From Plasmodiophora brassicae (lineage: Eukaryota > Endomyxa: Phytomyxea > Phytomyxea > Plasmodiophorida), in the NCBI GenBank assembly GCA_036867785.1, contig CP145413.1, positions 124,001 through 188,000 on the forward strand: DNA of 64,000 nucleotides, in the 5' to 3' direction. The notes under the pieces are model-generated. The model was not told the origin of the DNA and did no database searches. It worked only from the letters and a program-made list of their open reading frames with translations. Both the position numbers and the translations under genes were made by a program. The number at the start of each line of letters is the position of its first letter. The first letter of the stretch is position 1. Below, in pieces: positions 24,801 through 32,909 of the stretch.

Positions 24801-25190
24801 TTGTCAGTGACGACGGGTATCATTGACAGCATCCCTGTTCGCGCCGAAACCTGTAATAGGTTGGTGTTCTGTCACGCCTGCGTTACCACCAGTTGCTCTA
24901 ACTTCTCCAGGTGGTGGCTGATTGAGCATGTTGACGAGGAAACAACGGGCATTTGCCTCCCTGGATACATTGTTCCGACGAATTCCTGTGCATTCAGTCC
25001 ATGGTTTCCCATAGAACAGGCCGTTCCCAATAATGTTGTCTTCGTGTCCAGCACGATCGCCCGCGAGAACCGAGTTGGAAGCACGAACAAGCGATACTGC
25101 ACCAACGTCCCGATCGAGTTCATTTGCGTATTGAACCGTTTCAACATGATTCCAGACTCGCCAATTTCGACGTCTATTCCATTTGAGTAA
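21832..25190 (+). CDS. Mutator-like (MULE) transposase, apparently complete, many short introns
   Basis: MULE transposases are DDE enzymes that cut and paste DNA elements. From ATG 21832 the first exon reads a FAR1-type start (SWHECQSAIQSFC, TFQPFRIRDS) and a WRKY-GCM1 zinc finger spread over three exons (LKCTHGG..RSRGSGIRPRQNYR, YLGCNAFIKF, YTGHSHECC). The MULE domain follows: LLVDATHKTN (first Asp), WTHSVFGVIDKDF (second Asp), CQFHVVKF, NNRLESAW (candidate Glu). A SWIM zinc finger comes next (CSCRFYTAYGLPCVHIF), then a basic PPGRPRTKV tail and a C-terminal domain of unknown role ending at 25190. Apparent stops sit in introns, e.g. 22867-22914, and a 51-nt intron near 24515-24565. Introns around 23410-23510 are not fully resolved. 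With those spliced, I see no certain disabling mutation. Confidence 0.75.
24091..24480 (+). repeat. ~200-bp tandem duplication of one exon plus intron inside the MULE gene
   Basis: ATGGAGCTCT at 24091 recurs at 24291, and the sequence stays nearly identical to about 24480, a period of 200 bp with one inserted base. Each unit contains exon sequence (HYxDGLxMFHQKVKQSQR) followed by intron-like sequence and GNDDRGLLNQGGN. Confidence 0.9.
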
Positions 25191-25211
25191 ACAACAAGGC
25201 CGCCTTGTTGT
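25191..25211. repeat. 10-bp palindrome just after the MULE stop
   Basis: ACAACAAGGC, one base, GCCTTGTTGT, starting at the stop codon of the MULE frame. Possibly a 3'-end or element-end hairpin. Confidence 0.7.
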
Positions 25212-25225
25212 CACACGGCACATGC

Positions 25226-25611
25226 GTTTAATGAAAAATGTGATATTTAATTCGTACTCCAACCTTGATTCGCATTGCCATGCGTCGAGACTAACCACAA
25301 CGAATACGGCGGGCGACGTGAATCATTCACCAGTTGATATTCAAAATCACGATTGAATCGTTGTTCGCGTTCCAATTTCGAAATGCAAGACGGTTGCAGG
25401 AAAATCGGCTTCTCGTACGATTCGAAAATCAACAGGTTTCTTACATCTAACCTGCATCGCCAGGAAGGTGCACGTTGGTTGCAGACGGTTACCCCTGCAT
25501 TCAACCTGCATCCCGGTCCGAGAGGGTCCGTGGCAAATTATGGATCTGCATCGTTCCTGCATCTACACCGGATGCAGGAGAGATGCAAGGTGGGCTTCCT
25601 GCAACCGTCCT
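25226..25611 (+). repeat. Copy 1 of a 386-389 bp direct repeat rich in CTGCA motifs
   Basis: Almost identical to 28712-29100, differing by a 3-base indel and a handful of substitutions. Both copies start GTTTAATGAAAAATG and end GCAACCGTCCT. The right half holds about a dozen CCTGCATC/GTTGCAGG-type words in both orientations. Copy 2 directly abuts the Harbinger transposase, so copy 1 looks like a detached Harbinger terminal region. No protein-coding signal of its own is credible. Confidence 0.9.
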
Positions 25612-26042
25612 GCATCCAAAACCCGGCCAGTGTGGTCGGCGGCGAAGTCGACCCAGGTGCAGGCAGGCGTGTCGTCAGGGACGACCTGCCATGTGATGTC
25701 GAAGACAACGGTATGCCGGGCGGCCATGAAATGAGCCGACCCTGGTATTGTCGGCGTATCGCAGCGACATGTTGTTGGAGCCAGCCCGTCGGGACATCTG
25801 CGCGTGCGCGTCGCCCTCGGTGCTGCGCACGCACGATGAGCGAATGAGGCCGTTCCTCGAGCGTCCGAGCGACATGTAAGTCATCCAGGGTTGCGTGAAT
25901 ATTCCGGGACCAGACCCGACTCCACGCCGTCCATAGTCCAGTCAGTTTGCGAGCCACGTAAATACAACGCGCGTGTTCTCGGAGAGGCTGCTCGCTCCAC
26001 GGACTTGGCCATTGCGCATTCCGCAACGCATCATCATCATCA
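25612..26042. other. 5' flank of the nuclease-kinase gene
   Basis: About 430 bases between repeat copy 1 and the kinase-gene ATG. The minus-strand frame here is a shadow of no recognisable protein. I see no clear promoter element; CATCATCATCATCAATGG surrounds the start codon. Confidence 0.3.
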
Positions 26043-28367
26043 ATGGTGTCATCGTCGTCATCGGCACCGCTGTCGCCCTCCTCGTCATCATGGCTCAACG
26101 AGTGTGTCGATGATCTAATGCGGCACGTCGCCGTCTATCGTGAAAACCCACGCGTCGACATGGACCAATCTTCCCTGTATCTTCTTGCGATAGTGGTTTT
26201 GCCCGCTGATCGGCGGTCCGAACAGTACGCCAACATGCTAGTTCAGATGTACAACGACCGACTGCGGGCCGCTGCCGATAGACCTGCCTTGCCACCGCAG
26301 TACCGTCGTGGTGATCTGGCAGCCGCTGCGTCCGACACCGCCGCCCGCGAGTATATCAAGTTGAGGCCGTCCATGCAGCGCAATAAGTTCCCGTTGGCGT
26401 CCCTGTCTCGGGCATATTCCCTGTCGCAATTTGGCGTCGTCTCAGACTATGCGCTGCAGCAGCTGGTTCCCAACTTCAACCGTGACGCGTATGGGAGCAT
26501 CGGCTGGCAGAACGAGGTCTCAGGAGACGGCGACACAATGATGGCGTTTGCGCCAGACGAAGGCTGGTTCCCATCGCGCATGGTCAAGCGGTCGCTCGAC
26601 GTCAACAACGGTGGTGATATCATCAAGAATCAGTACGTCCGGTACTGTCGGGAGGTCGCCATCGGTGTCGTCGTCGAGTTTCAGCAATCAACCCTGAGCG
26701 GCGAGCGCCAAGAGCTGCAGTTCCACTGCCGCTTATGGGACCGGCTCCTTAACGCATTGCTGCGTCCGCTGACCAAACCGCTGTTGACGTCGGTGTTGGA
26801 GCTGTCTATGGCCGGCGTGATTGAGGGGTACTCCCCGCAGTTCGCTGACTACGCGTGCATGCTGGCTCCGGATAACAACGATGAGGATCGTGTCGCCAGA
26901 GCACGGCAGCTGCCTCTGCTTCTGGTCGAGGTATCGGCGCACGCCGTCGGGAACGAAGAAGATCATAAGGATTTTCGCAAATTGCTCGTCATGATGGCGG
27001 TGACGCTGCTTGCACGCATCGGTTCTGTTCGACGTCGTCCTGTCGGCGAACGGAGCAGCTTGCGCCAGTTCGGGTTGCTTGTCGGCGCGTTCCAATTCCA
27101 GCCAGTTGTCATGATTCCGATTTTTGATAACGACCACGATGCGGGCCGTGTGTCGTTCGTTGCTCGCTGCGACCCGACCTGGCGATCCTTCGTACGGACG
27201 CCGTCGTATGAAGCAGTGCAGCTCCAGGGAGTCTACAGCGACATTGAGGCGCCGCAGTCGTTGGACCGCGACAATGAGGCGTTCCTCACGGAGTTGGCGC
27301 ATCGCGTCGCATCGGCCGCCGCTGCAGTCGCTCGCACAAGACCCCCTCCTGATCCGGCGCCGCAACAAGCCGACGTCCTGAATCGGCTCCGCTCATTGTC
27401 CTCCTTTTGCGACGCCGTGCGTCGTCAGGCCAGTGTCTACCACGCGATGCTGTCGCATGGCGACGTCGAGGACGTGTTTCCGTACCCGACATCGTTTGGC
27501 CCCCCACCGTCATCGCGGCCATCCACGGCGGAGCGGCCGCATTCGCAGCGGACGCCGGCGAGGAAATCAGGGAGTCCGCGCACGAGTTCTTCTGGTCGTC
27601 CACCGCGCAAACGCGGACGCTCCGACGGACCAAGTCGTACTCGCCAAGCTGCGTCTGTCGCACTGGTCGATGACCTCGCCGTCAAACACAAGATGGGCAG
27701 CGCCGCCGAAGAGCCCGCGCTCATGCGGGACTCGCAGGGCGACGGCGTCGCACGCCTGTTCGGGTCCATCGCCTTGCCGCGCAGCAACGGCGGCGGCGTT
27801 GTTCTTATTGAAGAGCGCCTCGACGACGTCGATTTCGGGCAGTTGTCAGTTAACGACATCGGCTTGGTGCTTGTGCGCTTCTTTATCGACGGCTTGGCCG
27901 CACTCGGCACGTTATCTCGCGCCGGCATTGTCCACCGCGACATTAACCCGAACAACATCATGTACAGCGTCGCCGTGCAAGGTTGGCGGGTGACCGATTT
28001 CGATCTGGCGTGTCGTGTGGACGACCCGCAGACGGGCGTGGAGCTGCGACCCGGTGCCGGTACCCAAGGGTACATCGCGCCGGAAGCGCTGGACGCCGGC
28101 GTCTATTCGGCGGCCTCCGACATGTGGAGCCTGGGTCGCACAGCGGCGTATTTCCTGTCCTGTGCTCAGGACGAGGTGTGGAGGCGCCCCGACGTTCCCC
28201 ACAAGTTCGACGACGTTCTTTGCCACCTGGAGATGATAGCGCACAACATGTCGGCACCGGAGCCCGCCCAACGCATCGTATCGCCGAGCGTCCACGAATT
28301 CCTGGTCGACTTGCACAATGAGTTCCAGCAGAATGCTGCGGACAACGGCTTCATTGCCCGGCGATGA
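26043..28367 (+). CDS. Nuclease-fold plus protein kinase protein, Crinkler-type effector candidate
   Basis: An intronless 774-residue frame from ATG 26043. Residues ~130-350 look like a restriction-endonuclease-fold module: Asp269 in QFADYACML, then strand LLLVEVS with Glu296, then the D307-H-K-D-F-R-K313 helix. The usual Lys of a D..ExK site is replaced by Ser298, so catalysis is doubtful unless the downstream Lys substitutes. Residues ~485-545 are a Ser/Pro/Arg linker with a nuclear localisation-like PPRKRGR (~519-525). The C-terminal kinase has a possible Lys in LAVKHK, HRDINPNN (His631-Asp633), DFD instead of DFG (652-654), APE (679-681) and DMWSLG. This nuclease-kinase order is known from Crinkler (CRN) effectors and related mobile proteins. 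No signal peptide or LFLAK header is seen. It sits between two transposon-derived direct repeats. The kinase call is firm; the effector role is inference. Confidence 0.7.
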   Translation: MVSSSSSAPLSPSSSSWLNECVDDLMRHVAVYRENPRVDMDQSSLYLLAIVVLPADRRSEQYANMLVQMYNDRLRAAADRPALPPQYRRGDLAAAASDTAAREYIKLRPSMQRNKFPLASLSRAYSLSQFGVVSDYALQQLVPNFNRDAYGSIGWQNEVSGDGDTMMAFAPDEGWFPSRMVKRSLDVNNGGDIIKNQYVRYCREVAIGVVVEFQQSTLSGERQELQFHCRLWDRLLNALLRPLTKPLLTSVLELSMAGVIEGYSPQFADYACMLAPDNNDEDRVARARQLPLLLVEVSAHAVGNEEDHKDFRKLLVMMAVTLLARIGSVRRRPVGERSSLRQFGLLVGAFQFQPVVMIPIFDNDHDAGRVSFVARCDPTWRSFVRTPSYEAVQLQGVYSDIEAPQSLDRDNEAFLTELAHRVASAAAAVARTRPPPDPAPQQADVLNRLRSLSSFCDAVRRQASVYHAMLSHGDVEDVFPYPTSFGPPPSSRPSTAERPHSQRTPARKSGSPRTSSSGRPPRKRGRSDGPSRTRQAASVALVDDLAVKHKMGSAAEEPALMRDSQGDGVARLFGSIALPRSNGGGVVLIEERLDDVDFGQLSVNDIGLVLVRFFIDGLAALGTLSRAGIVHRDINPNNIMYSVAVQGWRVTDFDLACRVDDPQTGVELRPGAGTQGYIAPEALDAGVYSAASDMWSLGRTAAYFLSCAQDEVWRRPDVPHKFDDVLCHLEMIAHNMSAPEPAQRIVSPSVHEFLVDLHNEFQQNAADNGFIARR

Positions 28368-28711
28368 ATCTCCTCGGTCACCCGCACGCCATCGCTTGTC
28401 GTCATCGTCAGGCCACCGCTCTCTCGGGCTTTTCAGTTCGATACAGCAATCCGTCTTCCCGTCCGGTCGCATGTCACGCGGGACAATGGCCCCTTGTGGG
28501 CTACCACTACCTGACTTCGTGGATCGATCGTGTGACGGTAGTGACTCTCTGCTTTGTGCACTGTGAGGCACGCCGAAACGTCCGAGCAAGAAGCAGGGCG
28601 CGGCTGCAAAGAGCATCCATGGGTTTAAAGACTAGAGTGGGGCATTTTACAGCCTTTAGAGTGTTGACTCAAACCTGCTCGGCGGTGAGTACAGAGATGG
28701 GCCGATTATGG
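28368..28711. other. 3' flank of the nuclease-kinase gene
   Basis: About 340 bases with no supported gene, separating the kinase stop from repeat copy 2. Confidence 0.35.
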
Positions 28712-29100
28712 GTTTAATGAAAAATGTGATATTTAGTTCGTACTCCAACCTTGATTCGCATTGCCATGCGTCGAGACTAACTACAACGAATACGGCGGGC
28801 GACGTGATCATTCATTCACCAGTTGATATTCAAAATCACGATTGAATCGTTGTTCGCGTTCCAATTTCGAAATGCAAGACGGTTGCAGGAAATTCGGTTT
28901 CTCGTACGATTCGAAAATCAACAGGTTTCTTACATCTAACCTGCATCGCCAGGAAGGTGCACGTTGGTTGCAGACGGTTACCCCTGCATTCAACCTGCAT
29001 CCCGGTCCGAGAGGGTCCGTGGCAAATTATGGATCTGCATCGTTCCTGCATCTACACCGGATGCAGGAGAGATGCAAGGTGGGCTTCCTGCAACCGTCCT
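28712..29100 (+). repeat. Copy 2 of the 386-389 bp direct repeat, abutting the Harbinger transposase
   Basis: Same sequence and orientation as 25226-25611. Immediately after its end (CCGTCCTAG|GAGTGG) transposase coding sequence begins, and CTAG could act as a splice acceptor. This supports reading the repeat as the 5' terminal/subterminal part of the Harbinger element, with CTGCA-type words as candidate transposase-binding sites. Confidence 0.9.
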
Positions 29101-29101
29101 A

Positions 29102-30034
29102 GGAGTGGAAGCATCGCTGAATGGGGGAGATGGATGGAGGCGGGAGAACCTTCGAGTTTCTCGTCCAACCTTCGACAACATCGTCAACATCCTGGAACGT
29201 GCGTCAAGGGAGCGGCAGGGACGGATTCCTGCCAGCAACGCTTTCGTGAACATGCGCATGCGTGTTGCAATCACGTTAGCGTACTTAGCATCCGAAGGCA
29301 CCTTCCGAAGTACTGCGAAGCTTTTCGGCATTGCTAAATCGACCGTTATATCAAACGTTAATGAGGTGCTGCCCACATTGCACAAATTCGCCGAGTTGTA
29401 GCTGAAATCTCACACAGATTCTGGATCTTCTCGTTGATATTTCTCCCACTGTTGTTCGATTCCCTTGCAATTCTGCAGAATGGCAACGTGTCGCTGCTAA
29501 CTTCGAGGCCATCGCTGGGTTCCCCGATGTGGGGGGCGCTATTGATGGGACGTTATTCGAGATTGAGAGGCCTTTCTTCCATGACGGTTGGTATACTCGC
29601 AAACGGTTTCCAGGAATCAAATGCAAGGAACGGTCGACGCGCGAGGGAGATTTATGGAGTACTCCTTCCGACCAGGGTCGTGCAGCGACAAAAACGTGTG
29701 GAGAATATGCAGTTCTATACTGCCCAAGGGCATGCACTTTCTTGGTGACGCCGGATACACGCTGAGCCGCGAGGTCCTCGTTCCGTGTAACATCTACGAT
29801 GGCATGCCAGCGGAAGAGAAGACGTACAACTACATTCATTCGCGAACCCGTATCACCGTCGAATGTGCCTTCGGAATGCTCAAAGGCCGCTGGAGAATCC
29901 TGAAACGTGTTCTCAACATGAAATGCCCCGAGAGCATCGCCAGAACGATCATTGCATGCATGGTCCTGCACAATTTGACGATTGACCTTCGCGACGACGA
30001 ACCTGTTAATGCGCATGATGAGTACGTCCACTGA
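29102..30034 (+). pseudogene. PIF/Harbinger (HARBI1-type) transposase, one frameshift
   Basis: DDE_Tnp_4 family transposase. The N-terminal half has VSRPTFDNIVNIL and a helix-turn-helix (RSTAKLFGIAKSTV). A 61-nt intron at 29357-29417 restores frame into LVDISPTVVRFPCNSAEW. Then come GGAIDGTLFEI (first Asp), GWYTRKRFPGI, GRFMEYSFRPGSCSDKNVW, FLGDAGYTL (second Asp) and ITVECAFGMLKGRW (Glu), ending at 30034. At about 29619-29621 the family's NMQ motif is hit by an apparent one-base loss, shifting the frame. All else looks intact, so this is a recent inactivation or a sequence error. The true start is unclear; upstream sequence is the repeat. Confidence 0.8.
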
Positions 30035-30178
30035 CACCGGCGTATTGAAGAATTCAACCCTGGATTCGCTGATCATACCGACCGACATCAAAAGCGAGAG
30101 CATCTTAAGGAGTACTTTCGCATTATTCAGCGAGCGCTGTGAAGTTAACAGGAATGTATTACAAGCGAATGAGCGTAT

Positions 30179-30556
30179 TTATTCCGATTGGTCTTTACTC
30201 AGTGCCTGTAACGCCTGCAGCATGGCCTTGTTGATTGCAGACTGCTCTTTCAGGGCGCTTTCGATTCGCGCCAGCGCCTGCCCTGCTGTATGGCTTTGCG
30301 AACTCAATTCCGCCGTCTTAATCATTGCCTCTGCAATACTGTTCATTCCGTCTCGCAGCGAATCACCAAGTGACGCCGCCGACTTGACATCTTTGGAAGA
30401 CTTTGTACGCTTCGCTGGTGACGGGTCGACCTCCAACTCACGTTTCGCGCTTCGGTGTCCGCCGTCGTCATCATCAATATCGTCATCGCTCTGCGACTCG
30501 CGATCATCTGGTCTATCTGGTCCACCGTCACCATGGCCCCTTCGGAGACTGTCCAT
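30179..30556 (-). CDS. Small acidic coiled-coil protein, possible Harbinger partner protein
   Basis: A 125-residue frame opposite in orientation to the transposase. It has an Asp-rich segment, a basic patch (PSPAKRTKSSK) and a C-terminal amphipathic helix (ARIESALKEQSAINKAML). Upstream in frame is HPALKGEPI, a motif like that at the edge of Myb/SANT DNA-binding domains in the second protein of Harbinger elements. PIF/Harbinger elements normally carry such a partner, so the location is suggestive, but no complete Myb domain is visible. It may be the C-terminal remnant of that gene. Confidence 0.5.
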   Translation of the reverse strand: MDSLRRGHGDGGPDRPDDRESQSDDDIDDDDGGHRSAKRELEVDPSPAKRTKSSKDVKSAASLGDSLRDGMNSIAEAMIKTAELSSQSHTAGQALARIESALKEQSAINKAMLQALQALSKDQSE

Positions 30557-30743
30557 GATGGGTTCTCCTTTCAGCGCAGGATGTGCCTGTACAATAACAC
30601 AGGCTCAACGTATTGCGGACAACACTACAAGTCATCGACCGACCTGTAGGTGCTCATGCAGAAGTCAAACCCCTGCAGTGGGCGAACAAAAAGTGCGCCA
30701 GTGTCTCTGACTGTGTCTGAGACTATGAGTGGTCACTAACAGA

Positions 30744-31096
30744 CACGGACGGACCCACGGACACAAACAAACAAAAATACCCGATGACAATCCCAACCAG
30801 AAATGCCACGACTTAGAAATTGGACCCGGAAATGCCACGGGTACTTAGCCATTGGGTTTGTGCGCTTCACGGACAAACAAATTTAGCCGACGACAAACCC
30901 AAACGGAAACGCCACGGGTACTTCGCGGAAAGCTGTAGAATGGGGACGTTTTAAGGGTCGTCTCACTCTAAAACGCAATACTTCCTTGTGATCCACTTTA
31001 CTGACATATCGGTGCAGGCATCACAACTAATTTTGACCGGGTGTGCTTTGGGTTTGTCTGATCGGTGAAATTTGTTTGTGGGTCCGTGGGTCCGTG
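30744..31096. mobile_element. Candidate MITE or element end with ~27-bp inverted terminal repeats
   Basis: CACGGACGGACCCACGGACACAAAC.. at 30744-30771 matches the reverse complement of 31071-31096 apart from a 2-base gap and a substitution. Internally, GCCACGGGTACTT and ACAAACAAATTTAG-like words recur. There are no coding frames. Size (~350 bp) and structure fit a miniature inverted-repeat element, possibly Harbinger-mobilised. No target duplication was established. Confidence 0.6.
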
Positions 31097-31389
31097 AAAC
31101 CGTGACAAACAAATTTCACTACAGCCCCGCAAATCTGCCCTGTCGACAGCTGTGGTTGTCCAACTACCACTGCCGTCCAGACAATGGGATCGACATGCGC
31201 GACATCGCATGAAGTGGGCGCGCAACGCGGAATTAGCGAATCCAGACGAGAAGGCAGACCCGGGTGGTACGATTTGAATCTCCAACCGGTGCGGCGAGGC
31301 GAAGCTCGCGAATGGTTTGCAATAACCCGTGTGACTCACAGGTTGGGAGTCGATTTGTCTGGGCGGCCTCCTCTACAGTGTTTGCGATC

Positions 31390-32745
31390 ATGGACGACGC
31401 CTGGGTCCGTTTCCAGTCGCGAGCACAGCAATTACGCCACGTGCTCCAGACACGATCTGCCCTGGCGATCCTGCACGCCTACCACGTTGTCGTACTGGAC
31501 GCCGCCATCGCCGTCCTCGACGCGATCAGGTGGTTCCCGACCGGGCAGGAGCGCCTCGAACGCATCCTTCAGGCGACCGCCTCGTTCCTGTTCGCTGGCC
31601 AGTACAGGACCGGGAAACGCGAATCCGTCCCGTATGCACTGGTGAACGTCGTCGACACGCGGTTCCACCTACATCAGGATTACGCGGCGCGCCTCGCTAA
31701 GGAGTTCCCCTGGGTTGCGGAACAGGCGTCGACGTGCGAGATCGACCACCCGCACACGGTGCACTTCCTCGCCCTGATCAGCAAACTCGCCTACGAATCG
31801 CGGCCGGTCATCAGCGATTTCGTCGCCCGGAAATGGGGCCTGCAGGTCCAGTTCGTGACAGCCGGGACCTCGTCGGTGAATGCGAGCGGGGGCGTCGGAC
31901 GGACCCACCTGACTGGGCACCGGTTTGCAGGACTGGCGTGGTCGTCTCGACGGATCGTGCCGTCATCATCTGCTTCCAGGCGGTTACGTCCAGCGGCCGA
32001 CGCGTCCCGACCGGCCTGGACGGCGTCGCCGCTGAGCTCCCCGACGGGAAGGGCGTCATCTACAACGGGTTCCACAAGGCAGGCCACCGCGAGTGAACCG
32101 ATTCGCGTCACCGTAACAGGACAACCTGCAGGACCTATTCGGCAAGGGCGCCGCTGATGGGCTGACCATGGTGGAAGCGCTGGAGAACGCTGCCCTTCGC
32201 GAGCCGCACGTCCGCAAGCTGATCGTCGTCACCGGCCACGGCCTGGGCGGGTCCCTGGCCGCCCTGTTCTGCCTGATGTGCGATGCCCGCATCCGCCAGC
32301 GCATCGCCGGCTGCGTCACGTTCGGCCAGCCCAAGGTCTGCGACGTCGCGTTCCGCCAGGCCGTCGAAAGGTACGTCCGGTCGAGCGGCGCTGCGCCCGA
32401 CCAGAGACGCCCGCCGATCAGCTGCTCTGTGCCAGGGACTTCACGGGCAAGTACGTCCAGTACGTCTACGCGAACGATTTCTTCACGACGCTGCCCTTCT
32501 TCGGCGTGCTGGATTTCAGGGACCGCGAAGAGAGGCGCTATGTGGGCGGCGGTCTGGGTGATCCCAGCGCCCTTGACCTGGTATCGCTCCTACCGCGTCG
32601 CGTGTTCCAGGCGCTGTCGTTTCCGGCGCGCGGGGAGTCGTTGCTCCGCGCCCTGGTCCGACTAGCGCTCCTGCCGTTGCCCAGCGTGGACGACCACCTA
32701 CCCTGCAATTACGAACGGGCCCTGCGCGACCGGATCACGCCATGA
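31390..32745 (+). CDS. Class 3 lipase-like protein with Ser-to-Gly at the nucleophile
   Basis: Class 3 lipases hydrolyse acylglycerols through a Ser-Asp-His triad. ATG 31390 opens an exon with helical N-terminal sequence ending FVARKWGLQ. An 85-nt intron (about 31847-31931) leads to VVVSTDRAVIICFQAV..GVIYNGFHKA, the region before the lipase lid. A short intron leads to FGKGAADGLTMVEAL..KLIVVTGHGLGGSLAALF, where GHSLGG is expected: codon 32240-32242 is GGC (Gly). VTFGQPKVCD follows, then a ~70-nt intron and KYVQYVYANDFFTTLPFFG, carrying the expected Asp. It ends at 32745. The fold is well supported. Loss of the nucleophile predicts a non-catalytic protein unless this is an allele or sequence error. 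Confidence 0.8.
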
Positions 32746-32909
32746 CCCCCGGCGAACGTCATAAAGTTGACTCATCGGATGACGAAGGCGCGCTGACTCA
32801 ACGCAGGCGACCGACGATGACGTGATGTGTGGGCGGGCACCCCGGCCAACACGTGCCACTCGTATAACGTCAGGCAATTCGTAATATTAATCTAAGAGCT
32901 GTGACGAAG

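Noticed and set aside
25347-25562. Minus-strand frames inside the 387-bp repeat
   Set aside because: The same frame is present in both copies only because the DNA is duplicated; composition follows the CTGCA words and no domain is visible.
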